NCBI GenBank assembly: GCA_946902875.1
Contig: OX336345.1
Location: 13,981,395 to 14,045,394, forward strand
DNA: 64,000 bases
Origin: Nematopogon swammerdamellus
Lineage: Eukaryota > Arthropoda > Insecta > Lepidoptera > Adelidae
Reading direction: 5' to 3'
Translations under genes and position numbers: made by a program
Notes under the pieces: model-generated
Seen by the model: the letters and a program-made list of their open reading frames with translations, nothing else
What the model was told of the DNA's origin: nothing
The model's database searches: none
In this document: positions 56,251 to 64,000 of the stretch, one piece after another
How positions within the stretch are numbered: the stretch's first letter is position 1
Layout: every line of letters starts with the position of its first letter

Positions 56251-56523
56251 TACAGGGTGTCCCAGTACGACCGTGTTTGCTTATCAACATAGAATTAATC
56301 AGTAGTATTTTTTCCTAGTGCTCGTATTGTTCGACATAATCGTGGTTTTACGCGTTAGGAAATAGTCGCAAAAACCATGTCAAAGTGCGAACATGCGACT
56401 GACTGGTGATTATCTACACGAGATACGAGTACTAGAAAAATTAATTTACTGAACATTTTTGAAGCTTATTCAACGAAGGAATCCCGCGGTGGTAAACAAA
56501 ACGGGTCGAACTGGGACACCTGG
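56251..56523. mobile_element. TIR element, ends TACAGGGTGTCCCAGTACGA
   Basis: The left TACAGGGTGTCCCAGTACGA is matched by the inverted right end CCAGGTGTCCCAGTTCGACC, giving TIRs of about 20 bp. The ~270-bp unit has no coding capacity. Confidence 0.65.
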
Positions 56524-56604
56524 TACCTATACTCACTTAAGTGGAACGTGGAACTAAAGGCAATGCAGTAATTGAATAGAACAAATGGCTTGTTAGGTTT
56601 CCCT

Positions 56605-57063
56605 AACCTGTACGAAAGCCTATTACTAAGCCTGCGCCGTCTGTCTGTCTGTCTGTCTGTCTGTCCTACTGCTGTATCTTTGTTTGTAACCGTAATAGCT
56701 AGCCGGTGAAAAATTATAAAAATATTGAGATACTTAAAGTATCAAGTTATTAATGGGCTGGTCGGTTGAAATTTTCACATAATATGTGTTATTTTGGCGG
56801 ATATAACAGCAAATAATAAAAAATAGAAAAAATAAACAATTAAGAGCGGTCCCATACAAAATCTTATTTTTTTCAGAAGAGTGCCATCTACCGAGCTTTA
56901 ACTAACAACAAAAGTATGAACTTTCACCGATAGATGGCGTGATACTGAGATATGTGCGAGTACCACTCTAAAGTAAAATAATAAATAATAAAAAGCGACC
57001 ATTTACGTGGTGGTACGGAAACCTAGGTGCGTGCGGAGTCGGACTCGCACTTGGCCGGTTTTT
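56605..57063 (-). repeat. CAAGTGCGAGTC-family repeat, most complete copy
   Basis: On + it opens TTAGGTTTCCCTAACCTGTA, has (GTCT)n at 56638-56662, ATAATATGTGTTATTTTGGC, and closes with GACTCGCACTTGGCCGGTTT. On the minus strand this gives the full head-to-tail order seen in pieces elsewhere. Confidence 0.78.
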
Positions 57064-57125
57064 TATGTAATCCGGTTTAGGTGGCTGAGTAGAGGGGCTA
57101 GAGTACACCAGCCAATATCACCTCT
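57064..57125 (-). mobile_element. Fragment of the diverged SINE subfamily
   Basis: ATGTAATCCGGTTTAGGTGG and CCAGCCAATATCACCTC repeat the first part of the copy at 48396-48640. It lies directly at the head of the preceding repeat. Confidence 0.6.
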
Positions 57126-58332
57126 AAGACCACATATTTAAATACCCAAAGTCTAGGTCTCTGTAAATACCTGTATATAAAAAGTAAAATAATTTGTAAT
57201 TGGTGTTATGTGAGTCTATTTTTACCTATGCCTATATTCTTTATAACAGCACTGTAAGTTTATTACAATAAATAAAATATATATATATTTATTTATCTAA
57301 CTACCTATGTATGTATATTAGTGTAACCTTTTTGAGTATACTTAGTAAGTTTCTAAACAAATTGGAATGCAATTCGTCACACATAAGTTTTTTTTTCTTT
57401 CTTTCATTCATACGGACATTTCCAATCAATTTGATGTCGGAAGTGTTCGCAAAAAATGTGGCAACCTCACCTTATCGAGTTATCAGTATCACAGACGGAG
57501 ACGGAGGCTCTGTCTAAAGGAGAGGATAAAAGGATAAACAAAGTGTCTGGAAGTGTGTAAGCTGAGAATAGCTAAAGAGAAATTCCAACTAGTTGGCCAA
57601 CAGGTCCCTCGATTTGATTTGACAGATTCAGCTCGAAATCTAACAGATGATTTGTAGGACAAATGAGTAATTCACGATGGGGTCAGTATTTTTTACATTG
57701 ACGGAAGAGTGATTGTCTTTTCAGGGTTCCGTAAGCTTATGCACATCCGTCAGTTTGATTGTCTTACTGTCAATAATTTTTCTGTATGTCTGTTTTGTAT
57801 GTTTAGGCCAGAGTATTCTTTTCGAACTTGAATTATTTAAAGATTTCGGGCACTAAATAAAGTCTACCTATGCACCATTGATTTTATAACCCTGTCGGGA
57901 CAGATAGACCACTCCATATAAAAAATTTGGTAACGTTGTAAATCGTAAAACCAACAGGGGGCGTTAATAATTTTTCTTGATGTTGTCGTAAAACAAACAG
58001 GTGGCGTTAATGTTTGTTAATACTTCTATACTAAGGGCGCTATCTAGTTGAAATACAACATGTATCTAGGTACCTTTAATTGTCACTAGGCTGTAGAATT
58101 ACTGCTACTAGACAAAAGATGGCGCTTTCATTTATATTTATAAAGAACATTATTTATGTAAATTCCAAAATTTTTAATTATATTTGAATAATAAAATTAT
58201 GACAATATACAATTAAACTAACACTTCTTATCAAATTAAATAAAATAAAAAAATGTTTTGAAAATAATTTGGTATACGGAACAAAATATTATTATGATTG
58301 TAATTTCCTGTTTGTGCGCTTTTAATAGATAG
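57126..58332. other. No gene seen; short duplicated module
   Basis: CGTAAAACCAACAGGGGGCG and CGTAAAACAAACAGGTGGCG form a direct repeat about 50 bp apart near 57945-58005. A truncated TCAGGGTTCCGTAAGC head lies at 57721. Otherwise AT-rich. Confidence 0.4.
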
Positions 58333-58391
58333 ATCCACAGAGCACGGAATACACCCGGGCGCGCGCGCGCGGTATTCCGTGCTCTGTGGAT
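58333..58391. repeat. Perfect 20-bp hairpin with (CG)n loop
   Basis: ATCCACAGAGCACGGAATAC (58333-58352) is exactly complementary to 58372-58391. The 19-nt loop is ACCCGGGCGCGCGCGCGCG, alternating CG that can itself form Z-DNA or a short inner stem. Confidence 0.88.
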
Positions 58392-58465
58392 AGAACGTAT
58401 TTATTTAGTTGAACAGTTAAACAAATACTCGTCACTCTTCATTCTAATAATGTCAGCATTGTATG

Positions 58466-58690
58466 TAAAAAAAAAATATGAAAACTGCCTTAAAAAATTT
58501 ATGAAATTAAAAAAATCTAACCCTAGAGTTGAAGGCGGTGCTAAAGAAGGCTACACAAATCACAAAGGATATCATCCACGCATGTTTTCTTTCATGTATC
58601 ATTTTTGCTTGCTTTAGCACCGCCTTCAACTCTAGGGTTCGATTTTTTTTATTTCATACATTTTTGAAGGAGGTTTTTATATATTTTTTT
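58466..58690. mobile_element. MITE with ~80-bp TIRs
   Basis: Left AACCCTAGAGTTGAAGGCGG TGCTAAAG (58520-58547) is exactly mirrored by CTTTAGCACCGCCTTCAACT CTAGGGTT. Outside that the arms continue as ATGAAATTAAAAAAATC and its near complement. The loop is about 60 bp with no ORF. Confidence 0.85.
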
Positions 58691-58743
58691 AAATAGTTTT
58701 TTATTTCACAGTTTTTTTGGAATTTTTTGCTATTAATGTACTC

Positions 58744-58780
58744 GGCGGAATCGCTCGACCTTCGGCCTCGCGATTCCGCC
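58744..58780. repeat. Perfect 11-bp hairpin, GC-rich
   Basis: GGCGGAATCGC (58744-58754) pairs with GCGATTCCGCC (58770-58780). The loop holds CCTTCGGCCTCG, which also occurs in the inverted arms of the ~68-bp arrays. Confidence 0.8.
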
Positions 58781-59546
58781 TCGCTTTCCAATCTGATCTC
58801 GACCAAATTAAAATGGAACCACGTCATGGTTATCCCCTTTCAAACAAAAAAAAAGAATTTTCAAAATCGGCCCACAATAATTGACGGAGTAATCGCGTAA
58901 CAAACATCCAAAAAAAGAAAACATACCGTCAAATTGAGAATCTCCTAGGTCTAAAGTAAATTGCTCGTGAAGACAAATTCAACGAGCCCAAACACGATGG
59001 GTTTATCATGTGTAGTTTAGGAGTTCCTATGGCCACCTTCCGTCTCCATCATCAGACCAGCTCGATGGTACTCGTACTCGTATTATAATATATTAAGCGC
59101 ATCTGGCCGGTCGGAAAAGATTTCAAATTTAGAATATTCATGAAACAAGGGTCCGAATATGAATGACAATATCGATTCATGTATTTCAATACAATGACAG
59201 AGAAAATTTCAAAATATTAGGTACCTATTTAATACTTTTTAGTACTAGTTTATTTTTTTTTAAGTCGGTTTTATATTTTTAAAACAATATTACATAAAAA
59301 ACAATAATCGAAATCGAATAATCGAAACCGGTTGAAGTGGTACAGAATTATTCGCCATGTGTCAAACTGCAAATTGCTGAAAAAGTCCACATCACAAAAG
59401 TTTTGCTGAAGGTAACCACACACCAATAGTATTTTGTTGCTTTTTCATAAACCGCTCAATCAATTTCAATAAAATTTCAATGGGAGCACCTCTGAAGTAT
59501 GACCTACCAAACAAAAAAAGAATTTTCAAAATCAGCCCACAATTAA
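58781..59546. other. No gene seen; repeated AAAGAATTTTCAAAATCGG module
   Basis: AAAAGAATTTTCAAAATCGG followed by CCCACAAT occurs at about 58851 and again at 59517, the second copy ending in the TTAA at 59543-59546 used by the piggyBac-like element. No coding region is supported. Confidence 0.45.
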
Positions 59547-60850
59547 CACGTTGAACGCCATACGACCCACCGGTGGGCCTAGCGTACTTTTCCGTTCGGG
59601 CCAAGCCAAACTCATTATATCCGTAATTTTCATTAACTTGAGATTTTCATCACAAAGTTTATAAAATGCGGTAATTTGTAAGGAAAATAAAAATTTGCGA
59701 CTTTTACCGTCTAATTTTCGAGATATAGCAGAAGGCTCACGGGTGGATCGTGTGGCCTCATATGAAGGATTTGTATTTTTCTGTTGGCTGGGGCCGCGGG
59801 GTCACGCCGCGGCCCACCCGTTGCGCGCACGCCGCGGACGCAGCGATCAATCCCGGTCCGGCTGCGTCGACAATTGAGGATGTTTTACGCTTTTCTCGCC
59901 AAAAATGATTATTTTGAAGATTTCGAGTTAACACAAGAAGCGCTAACGCAGTTAGAAAACATCGAGATAGATCTTCTGAACCGTAGTTTCGGAATAGATT
60001 CTATGAAGACGTAGTTCAACCAACGAAAAGAAGATGCTGTCGAATTATTTTGTCGGAGAGTGAGGATAGCGACTATGAAATGCGTATAGAAAGACGGAAG
60101 AGAATGAAACACACTCTGGAAAGGAAAGAGGGATTGGCCAGAAAAGTGAGAAGAACATGTCACCAATGTTATGCAAAGAACGTACCAATAATGGGTAGCA
60201 AACAGGCTAAAACCAAGTCGAAAAAAGTATCCACTTATTGCCAAAGCAGCCCAACTAAACCATTCCTTTGTTTGCCTTGTTTTAACATGACTCACGGATA
60301 ATTCTTTATTGTTTATGGTTAAACCCTTTGGGGTTAAGATGATTGATTATTTTAAATAATGAAGTGTCATAATGTTGTGATTGTTCAATTTCATAAATAT
60401 TTTCTTTTGTTCAATTTCATAAATTATTTTCGTAATAAATAATGTCTTCTTATTTGGCAATGAAGAAAATTTTATGTTCATTTTTATTTTGACGAATATT
60501 TTCTTATTATTTTCTGGTTTTATTAATTCTATTAATACAAATATTATTTTCTACCTTATCGTTAAGAGCAGCCCTAGCATCGTTACAATTAACTTAATAA
60601 AAAACTACAAGTTTCTATTGGATTTGAAAACCACGCCGTCCGCTTCGACTACAAGGCCATGCGGCTCACTTCCATATTGGCTTTGTAGCTGCGCTCTGTG
60701 GCTTGTAGGAAGCGTTTACGTAGGCCCTCTCACGCGGCTCACCGGTGACCCCCATGACCTGAATGGTTCAGTAAGGAAAGGCTCACCGGTGAGCGGTGAG
60801 CCCCGTGGCCCAAACGGAAATACTGGATTTTTCATGTGGCGTTGAACGTG
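59547..60850 (+). mobile_element. piggyBac-like element, internally deleted
   Basis: TTAA (59543-59546) precedes the left end CACGTTGAACGCCA. The inverted right end is CACGTTCAACGCCA, followed by TAAG, so the right TTAA has lost one T. Subterminal palindromes CCCACCGGTGGG (left) and GCTCACCGGTGAGC (right) are present. Inside, an N-terminal fragment (near 59881-60010, FEDFELTQEALTQLENIEID) and an acidic SESEDSDYE stretch lead, after one frame change, straight into KVRRTCHQCYAKN, STYCQSSPTKPFLCLPCF, ending at 60299-60301. The last is the Cys-rich C-terminal zinc-binding domain of piggyBac transposases. The DDD catalytic core between them is gone. Confidence 0.86.
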
Positions 60851-60887
60851 TAAGATTGTAATTTCCTGTTTGCGGTTTTACTCCGGT

Positions 60888-60911
60888 CCAAAGAGTTTAC
60901 AAACTCTTTGG
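60888..60911. repeat. 24-bp palindrome CCAAAGAGTTT/AAACTCTTTGG
   Basis: Two 11-bp arms flank AC. The arm shares AAAGAGTTT with the hairpin at 50637, suggesting a common source. Confidence 0.75.
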
Positions 60912-60924
60912 TTGTACTTGGGTT

Positions 60925-61107
60925 GTACCTAGCTCCGCTTATTTGTTGTTATATCCGCTATAGTAACACATATTCTGTGAAAATTTCAACGGGCTACCTA
61001 TTACGGTTCAAGAGATACAGCCCTCGGACAGACAAACGGACGGACGGACAGACAGACTGCGGAGGCTTAGTAATAGGCTTCCGTACAGGGATACGGAAAC
61101 CTAAAAA
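60925..61107 (+). repeat. CAAGTGCGAGTC-family repeat, 3' part
   Basis: TTGTTGTTATATCCGCTATA, CTATTACGGTTCAAGAGATA, a GGACGGACGGACAGACAG run and ATACGGAAACCTAAAAA in the usual order. The head is lost. Confidence 0.75.
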
Positions 61108-61303
61108 TAAGGGGTGAAATAGGGGTGAAAGTTTTTGTATGGGGAATCCATGATTTCTCTAGGTAAGGATATGAAAATTTATTATCTAGGCTTTTGGCCA
61201 AAGACATTAAACCCACCCTCTTCCATATAGACCGGACATCAAGAACAAAATCGTAATCTACTACTTAGATCCTAGTGGTACAAAGTCGTTCAGTCTAGCG
61301 CCA

Positions 61304-61509
61304 CCAGTCCCTTCCCTTCTTACCTTACTAGGGTTGGTACCACCGCACTGAATAAAATGTATGTCGAAACGGCTATGTAAATTAAAGAGATTTGATGTAA
61401 ATAGTTTTTTCGTTTTTTTCCGTCCAGTTCAGTATAGCCGGCACGACAGGTCCGACATCACGGATGTTGTAGGTGATGTATCCAACCATGTCAGTTTCCA
61501 TAAAAAAAA
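61304..61509 (+). mobile_element. SINE body with remnant type B junction
   Basis: CCAGTCCCTTCCCTTCTTAC matches the type B junction. Part of the body is deleted (GGCACGACAGGTCCGACATC), and it ends TCAGTTTCCATA plus an A-run that merges into the polypurine tract. Confidence 0.78.
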
Positions 61510-61885
61510 GAAGAAGAGGAGGAGAGGTATGGAGGGAGGAAGGGGTAGTGAATGAGGGTAGGTGTGGGGGAGGGAGGTAGTAGAGGAATGGATATCGAGG
61601 GAGTCAGAGGTTGAAAGTGGGAAGGGGCGGGGTAAGAGGGGGTTGCGGACAGGATGAGGGGTAGTAGGGGAGGAATGGAATGCGAGGGTGATGGGAAGGA
61701 GGGGCGGCATGAGGGGAGGAAGGGAAGTAGGGAGAGAGGGAGGGAATGGACGAAAGGGAAGGTGGCAAAGAGGGGGTCCGTGAAGGGTGAGGGGAAGGAG
61801 GGGAGGAAGGCGGGATCGAGGAGAGAAGACCGGGAGAGAGGTGAGTGAGAGATGGGCGAGGAAGGAATCCCTTCCTTCCTCCCGA
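61508..61885 (+). repeat. Long polypurine (G/A) tract
   Basis: About 375 bp of almost only A and G, of GGGAGGAAGGGG type, starting at the A-run of a SINE. ORFs across it on both strands are composition effects. It may have grown from the A-tail by slippage. Confidence 0.85.
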
Positions 61886-62505
61886 AAAAGATAGAGAATA
61901 TAAGAGAAGCGATGGTTTATTATCAATTTTGCATTTAAATCAGATTTACTATTTTTTTATTTTATTCGTCGTCGTGTCGTCGTCGGTAAAATCTACAATT
62001 TTACAATTTTATATAAAATATCATTGACTTATATATTCTGTAAAGTTTATCACAAATACATTAAACCCACCCTCTTTTAATCTCTTTGGTATAACACCAC
62101 CAGCAGCATCGTAGATGGAAAAAATAGCCCTGGACTCAACTTTTTTTAATTCGGTGCCTGGACTCCGTACTTCATACTCAAAGACATGTTGTTCATACTT
62201 CAACTATTACTCAAACGAGACACCGCGATTATGGTAGTGTGCGTATCGCGTGAATACAGAACCGACCGTCTCAAGAGATCGCATCGATATTGTGTCATCC
62301 TTTTTCCACGCGCAGTAACCCGTATCGCTTGCCTGCACGCTCCACGCAAACATTTGCGTGTTCCAAAACAAGCGAACGTCGCGCGTCGATCGATAAATTG
62401 CCGCAACGGCTAAAAACTATGGAGGTGGCTTTTTACTTTCGAGCGACTGTAAGGAGAAAGGAAGTATTGTGATCGTCCAAAATGTCGAAGTTGAGAATGC
62501 GACTA
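61886..62505. other. No supported gene
   Basis: AT-rich to mixed. The motif ATTAAACCCACCCTCTT near 62060 also occurs near 61207, so decayed repeat is likely. ORFs of 60-75 codons on both strands lack motifs. Confidence 0.4.
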
Positions 62506-62833
62506 ATTTTTTTATTTTTTTTATTGAAACTGACACGGTTGGCTACATCACCTACAACATCCGTGATGTCAGCCCATAACACCGGGTGAACTTGGTGCCA
62601 CGTCAGTGCTTCCCTTCGGTCGTGCCGACTACACTGAACTGGACGGAAAACACAAACTATTTACATAGCCGTTTGGACCGACCTTTCATTCAGTGCGGTG
62701 GTACCAACCCGGGCGGGTTAAACCCTACCACCTAGTAATATAAGGGGGTCATATCCCTTAGTCGCCTTTTACGACATACACGGGGAGAGATGCAGTGGGG
62801 CTATTCTTTTAAAGTACCGGCCCGACACAGTAC
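62506..62833 (-). mobile_element. SINE family, type A head, full length
   Basis: On + a T-run and TTATTGAAACTGACACGGTT begin the copy. It ends with the head complement GGCCCGACACAGTAC. Module order is complete. Confidence 0.9.
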
Positions 62834-62886
62834 AGATTTGGGCTATATATCTGTCAACGATCCCAAAAAAGTGGTTTTGAGAAACA

Positions 62887-63205
62887 TGTATGTGTGTGTG
62901 TGTGTGTGTGTGTGTCCGTCCAGCGACCTTGTGCCTAAACTGCTCAACCGATTTCGTTCAAAATTCGTATTTAGTAGTTTGAAATGATAATCTAGGGGTA
63001 AATTTTTTTACTTTTTCAAAATTCGAAAAAATAAGGGTAGCCGTCATACAAATTTGTCTATGGCAATGTGTCCAGCAACGTTGCGCCTCAACCGCTCAAC
63101 CGATTTCGTTGAAAATTCATATTTAGTAGTTTGAAACGATTATCTAGGGGTACCTTTTTTAGTTTTTTTTAATTAAAAAAAATAAGGGTAGCTGTCATAC
63201 AAATT
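62887..63205 (+). repeat. (TG)n followed by two tandem ~145-bp units
   Basis: A (TG)n run at 62890-62914 leads into a unit with CTCAACCGATTTCGTTCAAA, GATAATCTAGGGGTA and AATAAGGGTAGCCGTCATAC. The same unit then repeats from about 63070 (CTCAACCGATTTCGTTGAAA, GATTATCTAGGGGTA, AATAAGGGTAGCTGTCATAC). Confidence 0.75.
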
Positions 63206-64000
63206 ATTTCGATGAGGTCGATTTTCTTATAAATGGCTAACGATTTTTATTATTATTATTATATTTAATCCATCGTGTTTGTTTCCGTTTTCAAAGGTGG
63301 TGAGGTAAAAAAATATAATTTTAAAGAAGGTATCTCCACTTTATCCTAACCGCACGCGCGTATTTGAATTGCACGCAGGTTTGGTTGGTGGCTATTTGGC
63401 AACTAAAAATATAATAAGAAATAGGCATGCCATCTATAGACAAATAGGACAACTTAACTTTGGTCTGACATCTATGATGTAGAAGCGGCGAAATTATACA
63501 TTTTATCCGCCAAGCTCACGGACTGACAAAACATGAAAATATTTATTGGAAAAATTATGAAAACCTTAAAATACACTATTTTGAAATTTCTACTTAATAT
63601 AAAATAATCTTTAAATTTAACTATGCTGTTCCCACTTAGCATCGTTCTATAATTAGCAGATTTAAAAATATAATAATTATTTAATTCAAATTCGATACTC
63701 CTGGCGCCATCTTAGGACATAATTGAAGACTAATTTCATGTTACCTTTAAAACATCGCTGACGGTACATCTGACTCCCCCTATAAAATCAATGCTATGCA
63801 CCTACCTACAGTCTGTTACAAAAAGAATACAATTACATAACCATTAATACATTAACCATTAATTCCTTTGGGTTTATTGGAATTAAAAAATGCAATATTA
63901 CAATGTTATTATGAAAACATTTTAATGAAATACACAGCACAACACAGACGGCCGGCTGAGGAAAGGCGGCCGCCGATCGCTGTTCTACGATCTAATTCGT
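63206..64000. other. No gene seen
   Basis: AT-rich, with (ATT)n near 63248-63262. A GC-rich GGCCGGCTGAGGAAAGGCGG lies at the very end, close to the window edge. Confidence 0.4.

Noticed and set aside
61429..61926. 165-codon minus-strand ORF, Pro/Leu/Ser-rich
   Set aside because: It reads the complement of the polypurine tract, so its length comes from the lack of T/C-ending stops, not from selection.
62021..62203. 60-codon minus ORF with GGVIPKRLKEGGFNVFVIN
   Set aside because: It looks protein-like and a related GGFNVF piece occurs near 61207, but no splice sites or family could be supported. It may be decayed mobile coding sequence.

Overview
The window is nuclear DNA of an insect, most probably a moth or butterfly (Lepidoptera). 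It is AT-rich, its genes are split by GT-AG introns, and most of its length is interspersed repeats of lepidopteran style: SINE-like elements in many copies, RTE-like LINE remnants with (TATG)n tails, short repeats opening with CAAGTGCGAGTC, and elements opening with GCCCGCGGCTTCGCTCGCG. No bacterial operon, CRISPR array, rRNA gene or intact tRNA gene was seen.

Host genes are few. (1) Positions 1498-3396 on + are the last three exons of a trypsin-like serine protease of the Stubble/filzig type, with catalytic Asp and Ser; the exon with the catalytic His lies before the window. (2) Positions 15311-15952 on - and (3) 18360-18872 on - are two terminal coding exons of unrecognised proteins, each just downstream of a splice acceptor. 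(4) Positions 28612-29472 on + are one complete coding exon for a coiled-coil, Ser/Lys-rich protein of 286 residues, with a likely untranslated exon upstream. A frameshifted ORF of unknown identity (37294-37699) sits inside a 3.5-kb unit flanked by 474-bp inverted repeats.

Mobile DNA by region: 0-10 kb holds SINE bodies, a TIR MITE, a PIF/Harbinger derivative with TTA target duplications and a transposase remnant, and a fold-back element. 10-13 kb holds nested palindromic arrays of ~68-bp monomers. 13-28 kb alternates gene exons with SINEs, MITEs and fold-back copies. 29-35 kb holds a MITE, a truncated SINE and a second palindromic array (33382-35007). 35-46 kb holds the 474-bp inverted pair, LINE 3' ends and an RTE remnant. 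46-64 kb holds several TIR MITEs, perfect hairpins, a LINE ORF C-terminus, an internally deleted piggyBac-like element (59547-60850), a long polypurine tract and more SINEs.

Two patterns stand out. One is a pair of array elements whose arms are inverted stacks of ~68-bp monomers closed by the same inverted ends, able to form very long hairpins. The other is a modular SINE family in which one ~215-bp body is joined either to a head with tRNA-like A and B boxes around a 5S rRNA-like segment, or to an unrelated GTACCGTGTGGGGCC head. All identifications come from reading the sequence and from memory of families; no searches were run.
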